NCBI GenBank assembly: GCA_946536225.1
Contig: CAMNEE010000002.1
Coordinates: forward strand, 62,001 to 126,000
DNA from: UBA6985 sp946536225
GTDB lineage: Bacteria; Bacillota_I; Bacilli_A; RF39; UBA660
DNA length: 64,000 bases
Direction: 5' to 3'
Shown one piece after another: positions 41,800 to 50,049 of the stretch (positions within the stretch are counted from its first letter, which is position 1; every line of letters begins with the position of its first letter). A program made the translations under genes and the position numbers. Below the pieces are notes generated by a model that worked only from the letters and a program-made list of their open reading frames with translations, did no database searches and was not told the DNA's origin.

Positions 41800-42793
41800 A
41801 TTTATTTAATGAATAATTAATATATCTTTCGTAACTAGATTTTAATTTTGAATCGTATATTGTGAATCCATTTTCTTCTCTTAATGCTTTTAAAGCTTTA
41901 GTTTGCATTAATGAAGAATTATCTTGATAGTTCTTATCTGCTAGTATTTCAGTAATCTTTTCTTTAGCATCTTCTAGTTTACCTTTTTCTTTTTGATCAT
42001 ATTTATAAATAATATGATATCCATATTGAGTATAAACTGGAGTAGAAGAGTAAGAACCAACTTTTAATTCAATAGCAGCAGTTTCAAATGAACTTACCAT
42101 ATCGCCTTTGTTGAAGTAGTTTAAGTCTTGAGTAGTAACGTCTCCTTTATCCTTGTTTTCTTCATAAGCCTTAGTAAATGCTTCATCTACAGTAGAACCT
42201 GCTTTAACTAATTCATCAATTCTAGCAATAATATCTTTAGCTAAATTTTGAGCAGCTGAAGAATCATCATCTTTAGGAGCAACTAAAATATGTTTAGCAC
42301 CGATATCACCAATATATTCATCTTTGAAATATTTCTTAACATCTTTATCAGTAACTTCAGATTTAGCTTGTTCTTTACCAATTAATTCTTTCATGTGTTG
42401 TAATCTTAGATATGCTCTATATTCATCAAGATTATTACATCCGAAGTAACTTAAATATTCATTTAACTTATCTTCAGTTGGATAATTTGTTTGAGCTGTA
42501 ATAACTTTAGTTTCTACGTAAGTATCAATTGATTTGTCATCTTTATATTTATTATTAAGAATTTCAGCATCAACTACATCTAAAAGTGATTGTAATGCAT
42601 ATTGATCTTTAACTTTTTCATAAAGATTATCAACTGAATATTCAAAACCATTTGATAAACTTACAACTTTTTCCTCTCCATTTTTTAATTTTGGAACTCT
42701 TGAATAATATCCTACTCCTAATAGTATAGATTCAACAATTACAGTTATAACTAATACTAGGATTATAACTCCAACGATTATTTTCTTTTTCAT
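41798..42793 (-). CDS. prsA: PrsA-type peptidyl-prolyl isomerase / foldase
   Basis: The 331 residues have an N-terminal membrane anchor (about 4-27), a SurA-like helical region (about 45-160), and a parvulin domain (about 170-270) with GAKHILVA, NKGDMVSSFETAA and YGYHIIYK motifs. It folds exported proteins outside the membrane. No lipobox Cys is present, so it is held by its signal anchor rather than lipid, unlike Bacillus PrsA. The start ATG 42793 follows GGGAGG and an extended -10. Confidence 0.9.
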   Translation of the reverse strand: MKKKIIVGVIILVLVITVIVESILLGVGYYSRVPKLKNGEEKVVSLSNGFEYSVDNLYEKVKDQYALQSLLDVVDAEILNNKYKDDKSIDTYVETKVITAQTNYPTEDKLNEYLSYFGCNNLDEYRAYLRLQHMKELIGKEQAKSEVTDKDVKKYFKDEYIGDIGAKHILVAPKDDDSSAAQNLAKDIIARIDELVKAGSTVDEAFTKAYEENKDKGDVTTQDLNYFNKGDMVSSFETAAIELKVGSYSSTPVYTQYGYHIIYKYDQKEKGKLEDAKEKITEILADKNYQDNSSLMQTKALKALREENGFTIYDSKLKSSYERYINYSLNK

Positions 42794-42819
42794 TATATTT
42801 CCTCCCTAAATACGTATTT

Positions 42820-42828
42820 ATTATACCA
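42820..42828 (-). promoter_or_regulatory. Extended -10 promoter for prsA
   Basis: TGGTATAAT on the minus strand, 26 nt before ATG 42793. Confidence 0.6.
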
Positions 42829-42887
42829 TGTATATATTTATTTGTGTGAAAAAATTATTTAAAGAAAAATATATAATTACATATATA

Positions 42888-42919
42888 AATAATTCGTTTA
42901 AAAAATAAAACGAATTATT
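42888..42919. repeat. Strong inverted repeat in AT-rich gap before ssb
   Basis: AATAATTCGTTT and its perfect complement with an 8-nt loop. The 42829-43038 gap is otherwise poly-A/T rich with no frame. No T-run follows on either strand that clearly makes this a terminator. It might be a protein-binding site or a weak attenuator. A possible promoter, TTGACT at 42978, lies downstream. Confidence 0.5.
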
Positions 42920-43038
42920 AAAAATTAATAAAAATATTATAAAAAAATATAAAAAATAACATTGTATTTTTTAATATTTGACTTTTGATTTTTAGTAAAA
43001 CTAATGATAATTTTTTTATCAGAAAGGGGGAAAATAAA

Positions 43039-43374
43039 ATGCATAACATGGTATATCTAATTGGTAGATTAACTGAAGATCCAGTATTAAGAAAAACTGA
43101 AAAAGATGATATGGTTTCTATTAATATAGCAGTACAAAGATCATATAAAAATGAAGATGGAATATATGAAACAGATTATATACGTTGTATTTTATGGAGT
43201 GCTATCGCAAGTAATACATGTGAATTTTGTAAAAAAGGTGATCTTGTAGGTATAAAGGGAAGAATTCAAAATAGAAGCTATGAAGATGAAGAAGGTGAAA
43301 AGAAATATATCACTGAAGTAATTGTTGATAAAATATCTTTTTTAGCTAGTAAAAAAGAAAGAGTAGATGAATAA
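43039..43374 (+). CDS. ssb: Short single-stranded DNA-binding protein (OB fold only)
   Basis: The 111 residues form one OB fold: MVYLIGRLTEDPVLR, VSINIAVQRSYKN, DYIRCILWSAIASNTCEF, GDLVGIKGRIQNRSYE. This is a clear SSB. The protein ends SKKERVDE, with no Gly/Gln linker and no DDxPF-type acidic tip, which normally recruits RecA, RecO and PriA partners. It may be an accessory SSB (SsbB-like), with the main one elsewhere. ATG 43039 sits behind AAAGGGGGA; the longer upstream frame is not needed. Confidence 0.9.
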   Translation: MHNMVYLIGRLTEDPVLRKTEKDDMVSINIAVQRSYKNEDGIYETDYIRCILWSAIASNTCEFCKKGDLVGIKGRIQNRSYEDEEGEKKYITEVIVDKISFLASKKERVDE

Positions 43375-43384
43375 TCTACTTTTT
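43362..43384 (+). terminator. Intrinsic terminator after ssb
   Basis: AGTAGAT/ATCTACT stem around the stop codon, then T5. Confidence 0.75.
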
Positions 43385-43385
43385 A

Positions 43386-43394
43386 TGTTAAAAT
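43386..43394 (+). promoter_or_regulatory. Extended -10 promoter
   Basis: TGTTAAAAT, directly after the ssb terminator T-run. Confidence 0.5.
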
Positions 43395-43417
43395 AAATTT
43401 CACTAGAGGTGATAAAA

Positions 43418-43660
43418 ATGGGAAAGATATATTTAGATTTAAATTATGGTACTGTTACGCTTTTTAATTTGAAAAAAACATGGATTCAAGCACAAACTAT
43501 GTCACCAGGGTTTATGCTATGCTATGAAGATGATAAATATAAAAGAGGAATAATTTATAGATCAACAAATAAGAGACTATTAATAAATGTTCAAGAAAAG
43601 ATAATGGATGAGATTAATTCAGGGAAAGTTAGAATTAGATGTACTACAAATACTCATTAA
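43418..43660 (+). CDS. Small unknown protein
   Basis: The 80-residue soluble basic protein looks like a compact beta-alpha domain (KIYLDLNYGTVTLFNLKKTWIQ; then RGIIYRSTNKRLLI; then a C-terminal helix and strand). No motif is recognised. ATG 43418 follows GAGGTGA; GTG 43409 would overlap it. The gene has its own promoter. Confidence 0.55.
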   Translation: MGKIYLDLNYGTVTLFNLKKTWIQAQTMSPGFMLCYEDDKYKRGIIYRSTNKRLLINVQEKIMDEINSGKVRIRCTTNTH

Positions 43661-43693
43661 TGGTAAATTAAATAATCGTATTTAGCTAATATT

Positions 43694-43702
43694 TGGTATA
43701 AT
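43694..43702 (+). promoter_or_regulatory. Extended -10 promoter
   Basis: TGGTATAAT 21 nt before ATG 43724. Confidence 0.6.
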
Positions 43703-43723
43703 AAATCTTACACAGGAGGAAGT

Positions 43724-44065
43724 ATGGAAAAATTATTCATTGAAAATGAAAATAGAAATGAAGCTGAAAAGTATTTTAGAAGTAATACTAGTTCTCACAA
43801 AGAAAGAGTAAATGATGGAAAACTTAATATGCGTATTTCTTTATACAACCATAATAATATTGGTCATAACCATCCATTAGAAAACTTTATCCCTGAAAAT
43901 GTATGGAATGTTGCTTACAAAGATGGAATTGGATATTTCTTATTAGAAAAAGTGGAAGACGGTTACTTAGTTACTTTATACGGAGAAGATTTAGAAGAGG
44001 CATATAGTAGTATTATTAGCTCATTTAATTCTACATTTGAAAAGAAAAAGAATAGAGTAAAATAA
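43724..44065 (+). CDS. Small unknown protein rich in Asn and His in its centre
   Basis: The 113 residues have an acidic helical start, then YNHNNIGHNHPLENF (about 42-56), a His/Asn cluster that could bind metal, then beta strands GIGYFLLEKVEDGYLVTLYG and a basic C-terminal helix. No family is recognised. The strong ribosome binding site AGGAGGA is well placed. It is a single-gene unit with a promoter and terminator. Confidence 0.6.
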   Translation: MEKLFIENENRNEAEKYFRSNTSSHKERVNDGKLNMRISLYNHNNIGHNHPLENFIPENVWNVAYKDGIGYFLLEKVEDGYLVTLYGEDLEEAYSSIISSFNSTFEKKKNRVK

Positions 44066-44076
44066 AAGTTAAGTAG

Positions 44077-44106
44077 AGGAGGAAGAGAAAAGTTTTTCCT
44101 CCTTTT
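44077..44106 (+). terminator. Intrinsic terminator
   Basis: AGGAGGAA/TTCCTCCT stem, 11-nt loop, then T4. Confidence 0.75.
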
Positions 44107-44107
44107 A

Positions 44108-44116
44108 TGTTAAAAT
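44108..44116 (+). promoter_or_regulatory. Extended -10 promoter for uppP
   Basis: TGTTAAAAT 15 nt before ATG 44132, one of the shortest leaders in the window. Confidence 0.5.
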
Positions 44117-44131
44117 ATAGTTGGTGATATT

Positions 44132-44956
44132 ATGGAAATATTAAAGGCTATATTATTTGGTTTAGTGGAAGGTATAACAGAATGGTTACCAATTAGTTCC
44201 ACTGGTCATATGATTTTATTAGATGAACTTGTTCATCTAAATGTTACAAATGAGTTTTATAAACTATTTGAAGTAGTTATTCAACTTGGAGCAATACTTG
44301 CTGTAGTAGTAATTTACTTTAAAACTCTTTTTCCATGGGGATTTGGAAAAGATAAGGAAGATACTAAAAATACTTTATCTCTTTGGTTAAAAGTAATACT
44401 TGCATGTCTTCCAGCAGCAGTAATTGGTTTATTATTTGATGACTGGTTTGATGAACATTTTTATAATGCTCAAACAGTTGCAATTGCTTTAATTGCGTAT
44501 GGCATTATATTCATAGTAATGGATAACATTAAAAAACTATCATCAAGAGATACAAGAAGTCTTAATACTGTTACATGGAGAGAAGCAATTGGAGTAGGTA
44601 TATTTCAATTACTTGCGCTTATCCCGGGAACAAGTAGAAGTGGTTCAACTATAATAGGTGGTCTTGTATTTGGACTTGATAGAAAAACAGCTGCAGATTT
44701 CACTTTTATACTAGCAATACCTGTTATGTTTGGTGCATCTTTATTAAAGCTTGCTAAATATATTGCATCTGGTGCTGTAATGAGTGCCTTAGAGTTTGAA
44801 ATACTTGCAGTTGGATGCATTGTTGCATTCTTAGTAAGTGTTATAGTAATTAAGTTCTTAATCAATTATTTAAAGAAACATGGATTTAAAGCATTTGGTA
44901 TCTATAGAATTATTTTAGGTATTACAGTTTTACTATATTTCTTTATATTAAAATAA
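44132..44956 (+). CDS. uppP: Undecaprenyl-diphosphatase
   Basis: UppP/BacA dephosphorylates undecaprenyl pyrophosphate so the lipid carrier can be reused in cell-wall synthesis. The 274 residues have eight membrane spans and both signature regions: GLVEGITEWLPISSTGH near residue 9 and PGTSRSGSTI near 169. Their Glu, Ser, His and Arg residues form the active site. Increased dosage in relatives gives bacitracin tolerance. It is a single-gene unit. Confidence 0.97.
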   Translation: MEILKAILFGLVEGITEWLPISSTGHMILLDELVHLNVTNEFYKLFEVVIQLGAILAVVVIYFKTLFPWGFGKDKEDTKNTLSLWLKVILACLPAAVIGLLFDDWFDEHFYNAQTVAIALIAYGIIFIVMDNIKKLSSRDTRSLNTVTWREAIGVGIFQLLALIPGTSRSGSTIIGGLVFGLDRKTAADFTFILAIPVMFGASLLKLAKYIASGAVMSALEFEILAVGCIVAFLVSVIVIKFLINYLKKHGFKAFGIYRIILGITVLLYFFILK

Positions 44957-44974
44957 TCATTTTTATACGAGTTT

Positions 44975-45011
44975 AAAGGCATATTTATATCTTTCTAAAT
45001 ATGTCTTTTTT
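44975..45011 (+). terminator. Intrinsic terminator after uppP
   Basis: 13-bp stem AAAGGCATATTTA/TAAATATGTCTTT (one G-U), then T-run. Confidence 0.85.
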
Positions 45012-45012
45012 A

Positions 45013-45020
45013 TGTATAAT
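45013..45020 (+). promoter_or_regulatory. -10 element TGTATAAT
   Basis: It follows the terminator T-run directly, 22 nt before ATG 45043. Confidence 0.45.
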
Positions 45021-45042
45021 AATCAAGTGAAGAGGTGTATTT

Positions 45043-46266
45043 ATGAATACTGAAGAATTAATAAAAGAATCAGAAAAAGAATTAAACGAAAGATTTAGAG
45101 AAATTGATGAAATTGAAAACTATTATAGTAATAAAATATTAAATGCTTTTATAGATAATAATGTTACAGAAGCATGTTTTACATCAACAACAGGATATGG
45201 TTATAGTGACATAGGTAGAGATAAATTGGAAAATGTATTTGCAGATGTTTTTAATGCTGAGTCAGCACTTGTTAGAAACCAATTTATTTCTGGTTCACAT
45301 GCTTTAAATGTAACATTTTTTGCGCTTTTAAGACCTGGAGACTTACTTTTATCAGTAAGTGGTCTACCATATGATACTTTACATGAAGTAATAGGCATTA
45401 AAGAAAATAATTCATCTTTAAAAGCATTTGGTATTAAATATGATCAAATTGATTTAGTTGATGATGACTTTAACTATGATGCTATCAAAGATTATCTAGC
45501 AAATAATAAAGTTAAGGTAGTTGAAATACAAAGATCAAAAGGATATTCAACTCGTAAATCATTAACTATAGATAAAGTTGAAAAAGTAGCGTCACTTATT
45601 AAAAGTGTATCACCTTCAACTATTATCATGGTTGATAACTGTTACTGTGAATTAGTAGAAAAGAAAAATCCAATTGAAGTTGGATGTGACGTGGCAGTTG
45701 GTTCCTTAATTAAAAACTTAGGTGGAGGAATTGCTCCAAATGGTGCATATGTAGTTGGTAAAAAAGAACTTGTTGATTTAGTTGCAGAAAGATTAAGCTT
45801 ACCTGGTGAAGGAAGAGAAGTTGGTCCAACTCTTGGTATTAATAAGAGTTTATATCAAGGTTTATTCATGGCTCCATCAGTTGTTGCATCTGCTCTTAAA
45901 ATTGCATGCCTAACAGCATCTACATTAAAAAAACTTGGTTATAAAGTAAGCCCTGAAGCATTAGAACCAAGAGCAGACATTGTACAAAACATTGAATTTG
46001 GCAACAGTGAAGACCTAATTAAATATATTCAAGAAATACAAGCATCATCTCCAGTAGATGCAAGTGCTACACCAATACCTAGTGATATGCCAGGATACGA
46101 CGATCAAATAATCATGGCTGCTGGATGCTTTACACAAGGTTCTTCAATTGAACTATCATGTGATGGTCCTATTCGTCCTCCTTATATAGCATATCAACAA
46201 GGTGGCTTAACTTATAATTACGGCAAAATTTCTTTATCTAAAGCAATAGATAAATTGAATAAATAA
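45043..46266 (+). CDS. YnbB-family PLP-dependent enzyme (methionine gamma-lyase-like)
   Basis: The 407-residue fold-type I PLP enzyme has the family markers TGYGYSDIGRDKLE (near 46), RNQFISGSHAL (near 79), the PLP lysine in GSLIKNLGGG (near 227), and a C-terminal GQ-rich substrate region. The group is often labelled 'aluminium resistance protein' or methionine gamma-lyase family protein; the real reaction is not settled and lyase activity on sulfur amino acids is an inference. The ribosome binding site is AGAGGTG. Confidence 0.9.
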   Translation: MNTEELIKESEKELNERFREIDEIENYYSNKILNAFIDNNVTEACFTSTTGYGYSDIGRDKLENVFADVFNAESALVRNQFISGSHALNVTFFALLRPGDLLLSVSGLPYDTLHEVIGIKENNSSLKAFGIKYDQIDLVDDDFNYDAIKDYLANNKVKVVEIQRSKGYSTRKSLTIDKVEKVASLIKSVSPSTIIMVDNCYCELVEKKNPIEVGCDVAVGSLIKNLGGGIAPNGAYVVGKKELVDLVAERLSLPGEGREVGPTLGINKSLYQGLFMAPSVVASALKIACLTASTLKKLGYKVSPEALEPRADIVQNIEFGNSEDLIKYIQEIQASSPVDASATPIPSDMPGYDDQIIMAAGCFTQGSSIELSCDGPIRPPYIAYQQGGLTYNYGKISLSKAIDKLNK

Positions 46267-46301
46267 TGGTATTATAAGAATAATAAGAGGGTAAGAAAAA
46301 A

Positions 46302-47996
46302 GTGAAGAGAATAATCAAATTTACAATTATATTATTTATTATATTAGTAACTATATTTGGCATAACGAATATAGCTCTTTATAGTGGTTTATTTGGTATA
46401 TTATCTCCATTCAATATAACTAATGTGTCTAAAAAACAAGATACAGTATTTGCTATTAGTTTTGATAAAGTTAAGTCAGCTAGTAAATATGAATTAATAA
46501 TTACAGATATTAATAATGTTAAAGTATATGATGATTTTGTTACTAATAACAATTTAGAAATAAACTTTAACAATATAACTGAAAATATGGTTTATGATCT
46601 TAATGTAATAGCTTATAACAAAGATGGTAAAACTAAAGAATCAAATAATCATTATTCATTTAAATATGTTAAGGATCCAAGTGTATCAGCGGATGATATT
46701 ATTCTTTCAGATGAAGGAGCACTTGTATATTTAAATGGTGATATATCTAACAAAAAATATAGATTAAAAATTACTAAGAATATTTTTAATGATGCAAATG
46801 AATTAACATCAACAAATGTATTATTAGATGAAATATACACAGAAGATGTATATGAACTAGCAAGTGAAAGTGATAAAAGCATACATGCTATATATACATT
46901 TGAATTAATTAATAATGATGTAACAGTTTCTAAACTAAATCTATACTATAAAGTTAATCCATTAGAAGAACCTACTATTACTAGTCCAACTAATGAGAGT
47001 ACAATAGATTATACTGATTTAAAACTATCATTTAAAAATATAGAAAATGCTGAGAAGTATGAAGTAACAATTTATAATAACAAGAATCAATCTATATTTA
47101 GTACATCAGTTTATACAAATGAACTATTATTAGACAAAACATTATTTAATCCAAATGTATTATTCTATATTAGTGTAAAAGCAATTAAGGGTGATTATTC
47201 TCTTGAATCAAAAGTTAAATTCACTTTTAATGGTAACTCTATAAAACCAGTTTATATAAATAAAAATACAACTGTTAAAAAGGGTGAAAAAATAGAATTA
47301 TTAGCAGATGATAATGCATCTATTTACTATACAATAGATGGGTCTGATCCAATTATTAATGGAATACTTTATACTGAACCAATAGAAATAAATGATAATA
47401 CAACTATTAAAGCTTATTCTAAGATTAATAATAATGTATCTCTAACAAATACATTTGATATAAAGACAAGTGATAAGAATAATTTAAAAGTATTTTTATA
47501 TTCTTCAAATCAAGTTAACAATATTGGTGTAGAACCATTTACTAATGAAAGATTTGAAATGTCTGAAGTATCAAATGTAATTGAAAAAGAGTTAACTAAA
47601 AAGGGAATAACTGTTATTAGAAATAATTATTTATTAGATGAGGCTTCATCAATAGAAAGTGCAATTAATAATAATTGTGATTTATTCCTATCAATTGGTT
47701 CTAATTCATCATATTCACATGAAAAGAGTGGTCTATCGTCATATATTTATGATTATGGTACTTCGTATGGATTATCGCATTTACTTATTGATAATCTATA
47801 CAATATTTATAATGGTGAAGTAAGTGGTGAAATAAAAACTACGTATGGTTTATCAAGTACAACAAATAAATTATTAAATGTTAAATTATCACTTGGATAC
47901 CATGATAATGAAATGGATGTCGATTGGATAATGAAAAACAAGGAAAAAATAGGTGAGAACGTAGCTTCATCGGTGCTTGCTTACTTTGGACTTTAA
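46302..47996 (+). CDS. Secreted multidomain protein with degenerate Amidase_3-like C-terminus
   Basis: The 564 residues have an N-terminal signal anchor (about 4-28), Ig/Fn3-like beta domains (about 40-320), and an FN3-associated/chitobiase-type domain (about 325-390: SIYYTIDGSDP). The C-terminal domain (about 397-564) has the length and order of N-acetylmuramoyl-L-alanine amidase. There the first zinc His is not seen, and LSIGSNS stands where SIHxNA is expected; the Glu region is kept. It is probably a catalytically dead amidase-fold binding protein. The GTG start follows AGAGGG. Confidence 0.7.
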   Translation: MKRIIKFTIILFIILVTIFGITNIALYSGLFGILSPFNITNVSKKQDTVFAISFDKVKSASKYELIITDINNVKVYDDFVTNNNLEINFNNITENMVYDLNVIAYNKDGKTKESNNHYSFKYVKDPSVSADDIILSDEGALVYLNGDISNKKYRLKITKNIFNDANELTSTNVLLDEIYTEDVYELASESDKSIHAIYTFELINNDVTVSKLNLYYKVNPLEEPTITSPTNESTIDYTDLKLSFKNIENAEKYEVTIYNNKNQSIFSTSVYTNELLLDKTLFNPNVLFYISVKAIKGDYSLESKVKFTFNGNSIKPVYINKNTTVKKGEKIELLADDNASIYYTIDGSDPIINGILYTEPIEINDNTTIKAYSKINNNVSLTNTFDIKTSDKNNLKVFLYSSNQVNNIGVEPFTNERFEMSEVSNVIEKELTKKGITVIRNNYLLDEASSIESAINNNCDLFLSIGSNSSYSHEKSGLSSYIYDYGTSYGLSHLLIDNLYNIYNGEVSGEIKTTYGLSSTTNKLLNVKLSLGYHDNEMDVDWIMKNKEKIGENVASSVLAYFGL

Positions 47997-48025
47997 TTGA
48001 CAATAAAACTAAAATACACTAAAAT
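47997..48025 (+). promoter_or_regulatory. Promoter of gpsB-rnpB, TTGACA-17-TAAAAT
   Basis: TTGACA 47997-48002 and TAAAAT 48020-48025; the -35 starts at the stop codon of the preceding gene. Confidence 0.7.
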
Positions 48026-48051
48026 AGTGTGTGTAAGAAGGGATGAATTTT

Positions 48052-48390
48052 ATGTATAATGAAAAAATTTATTTAACACCTCAAGATATTTTAAACAAAG
48101 ACTTTAAGAGAGATACTATGGGTTATAGACCTCAAGAAGTTGATAAATATTTAGACATGGTTATAAGAGATTATACTGAGTTCATTGCAATTATTAAAAG
48201 ATTACAAACAGAAAATGCTCAATTATCAAGTGATAATGAAAAACTTAAAACTGAATATATGAGACTTAAAAATATTGTAGATTCAGCTAAGTCTTCAACA
48301 CCTGGAGTAGTGAATGGATCTTATAATAACGTTGACCTTCTAAAGAGAATCTCTAATTTAGAGAAAACAGTTTACGGTAAAGAAGAATAA
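48052..48390 (+). CDS. gpsB: Cell-cycle protein GpsB (DivIVA domain)
   Basis: The 112 residues have the DivIVA N-terminal domain (LTPQDILNKDFKRDTMGYRPQEVDKYLDMVI), a coiled coil (about 40-75) and a short C-terminal trimer or tail segment. GpsB links septal and side-wall peptidoglycan synthesis by binding penicillin-binding proteins. Location directly before the RNase P RNA gene matches Bacillus. ATG 48052 is used; the earlier ATG 48043 abuts the ribosome binding site AAGAAGGG. Confidence 0.92.
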   Translation: MYNEKIYLTPQDILNKDFKRDTMGYRPQEVDKYLDMVIRDYTEFIAIIKRLQTENAQLSSDNEKLKTEYMRLKNIVDSAKSSTPGVVNGSYNNVDLLKRISNLEKTVYGKEE

Positions 48391-48728
48391 TAATCTGGGT
48401 AAACGCTGCGCTGAAATATGCGTTGAGGAAAGTCCATGCTTACACAGTCTGTGATGACTGTAGTGTTTGTGCTAGGATAAAACCTAGGCAGCTTAGCTGA
48501 CGGCGGCAAGGTAACCTAACCATGGTTATAGTAGCCATAAAGCGCCAAAGAGACGAGCTCAACTGGAAACGGTTGAGGTGGAACGTGGTAAGCCCCGCAA
48601 GTAAGAAATCCAAATTTTGGTAGGAGAGTTCAGTGAAACGAATGATAAGGGACACTGAAAGCAGTAATGCTAGATAAATGTTTACCGCTTCGAAAGAAGT
48701 ACAGAACATGGCTTATAAGATTATTTCT
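48385..48728 (+). ncRNA. rnpB: RNase P RNA (bacterial type B)
   Basis: This catalytic RNA removes 5' leaders from pre-tRNA. Conserved blocks present are GAGGAAAGTCC (48424-48434), the CTGACGGC helix near 48497, GGTAAGCCCC, CCAAATTTTGGTAGG near 48610, and the closing ACAGAACATGGCTTAT at 48701. Helix P1 pairs AATAATCT (48389-48396) with AGATTATT (48718-48725), so the RNA begins inside the gpsB stop codon. The T-rich tail closes it. There is no separate promoter between the genes, so it is cut or read from the gpsB transcript or starts within gpsB. Confidence 0.96.
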
Positions 48729-48767
48729 TTTTTATATATATTTTAAAACATTAAGGAGTGGTTTCTT

Positions 48768-49247
48768 TTGCATAAGACAGGAGAAATATTAATGGGGTTA
48801 AGAGAATCCGCTGGTATTTCATTAGAAGAAGTGTCCAGGGATATTAATATTCCAGTAATTGCTCTAGAGCAAATAGAAGCTGGAACATTTGGTTCATTTG
48901 AAGATATTTATGAACTAAAAAAGTGGTTGGTTGATTATTCTAAATACTTAGGCTATGACGTTGATAAAGTTATAAAAGAATTTAATGAATACATGTTTGA
49001 ACACACTAGTAGAATTCCAACACAAGAAATCATTAGTGCTATTAAAAATGAAAAAAAAGATAATATAGATGATCCTGATAGAATTGCATCTCCATACACG
49101 AGAGCATTTCCAAGGGAAAAGACTTTACCATATATAGTTACTTTAATAGTGGTAATAATACTAGTAATATTAGCAGTCCTTTGGAGTGTTAATCAAATAA
49201 CAGTGGGTAATAAGAGTACAGATGTACTTAGTTATTATACAGAATAA
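48768..49247 (+). CDS. RodZ/YmfM-like helix-turn-helix membrane protein
   Basis: The 159 residues have an N-terminal HTH_25 domain (ILMGLRESAGISLEEVSRDINIPVIALEQIEAG, about 8-40), a linker, one span (about 121-142), and a short outside tail of about 15 residues. RodZ links MreB to the cell-wall elongation machine; the outer domain is nearly absent. It precedes pgsA as ymfM does in Bacillus. The start is TTG 48768 with AAGGAGTG at the right distance; no ATG is in frame before it. Confidence 0.82.
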   Translation: MHKTGEILMGLRESAGISLEEVSRDINIPVIALEQIEAGTFGSFEDIYELKKWLVDYSKYLGYDVDKVIKEFNEYMFEHTSRIPTQEIISAIKNEKKDNIDDPDRIASPYTRAFPREKTLPYIVTLIVVIILVILAVLWSVNQITVGNKSTDVLSYYTE

Positions 49248-49267
49248 GAGATAGGAGAAAGAAAGTT

Positions 49268-49873
49268 ATGAATTTACCAAACAAAATAACAATGGTTCGT
49301 ATTGTATTATCAATATTTTTACTTGTTTTTCTAATTTTCCCTTGGGATTTATGTAATATTGAATTTCCAACATATTTAGAGGGACATTTAGAAGTAAGCT
49401 TACAATACATAATTGCAGGTATTGTTTTCCTAATTGCTTCTCTTACAGATACACTTGATGGATATCTTGCAAGAAGTAGAAATATGGTAACTGATTTTGG
49501 TAAAGTAATGGATGCAATTGCTGATAAAGTATTAGTAAATGGTATTTTAATTGTACTTGCTTGCAATGATATGATTAATGTACTAATACCTGTTGTAATT
49601 ATTACAAGAGATATTGCGGTTGATTCAATTAAAATGGCTGCTGGTCAAAATGGACACGCAGTTGGAGCATCTGTTCTTGGTAAGATTAAAACTATATGCA
49701 TGATGACTGGTCTAACATTAGTTTTCTTTAACAACTTACCATTTGAATTTATCGTAATTCAAGGACATCCATTAGCTGTAGATCAAGCAATGTTATATAT
49801 TGCAACTGTTCTATCTGTAATCAGTGGAATTCAATACTATATCGTTAATAAAGACGCATTTAAAGAAAAATAA
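49268..49873 (+). CDS. pgsA: CDP-diacylglycerol-glycerol-3-phosphate 3-phosphatidyltransferase
   Basis: PgsA makes phosphatidylglycerophosphate, the precursor of phosphatidylglycerol. The 201 residues have about six spans and the CDP-alcohol phosphotransferase motif, D-x2-D-G-x2-A-R-x8-G-x3-D-x3-D, at 61-82 (DTLDGYLARS and FGKVMDAIADK). It follows the RodZ-like gene by 20 nt behind AGGAG. Phosphatidylglycerol is also the substrate of the LTA-synthase-family enzyme at 34976. Confidence 0.94.
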   Translation: MNLPNKITMVRIVLSIFLLVFLIFPWDLCNIEFPTYLEGHLEVSLQYIIAGIVFLIASLTDTLDGYLARSRNMVTDFGKVMDAIADKVLVNGILIVLACNDMINVLIPVVIITRDIAVDSIKMAAGQNGHAVGASVLGKIKTICMMTGLTLVFFNNLPFEFIVIQGHPLAVDQAMLYIATVLSVISGIQYYIVNKDAFKEK

Positions 49874-49875
49874 AA

Positions 49876-49899
49876 GCAACGTTTAAAACGTTGTTTTTT
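49876..49899 (+). terminator. Intrinsic terminator after pgsA
   Basis: CAACG/CGTTG-based stem, then six T. Confidence 0.8.
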
Positions 49900-49959
49900 G
49901 TTGCAATAATATTAAAAAAATAGGTATTTATAACGTTTTTATGGCAGAAAATAGATATT

Positions 49960-49971
49960 GAACATATGTTT
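49960..49971. promoter_or_regulatory. LexA (SOS) box of recA
   Basis: GAACATATGTTT fits the Gram-positive LexA site GAAC-RNRY-GTTY. It lies 10 nt upstream of the recA -35. Confidence 0.8.
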
Positions 49972-49981
49972 GATATTTTTG

Positions 49982-50011
49982 TTGACAAATAGAATATTTA
50001 TTTAGTACAAT
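49982..50011 (+). promoter_or_regulatory. recA promoter TTGACA-18-TACAAT
   Basis: Perfect -35 and 5-of-6 -10; ATG 50050 lies 38 nt further on. Confidence 0.75.
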
Positions 50012-50049
50012 TAATATGTAAGGAAGAGTATTTAAACAAGGAGTATACA

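Noticed and set aside
48440..48709. Open frame of 89 codons on the minus strand
   Set aside because: It lies wholly within the RNase P RNA gene, antisense to its conserved helices.
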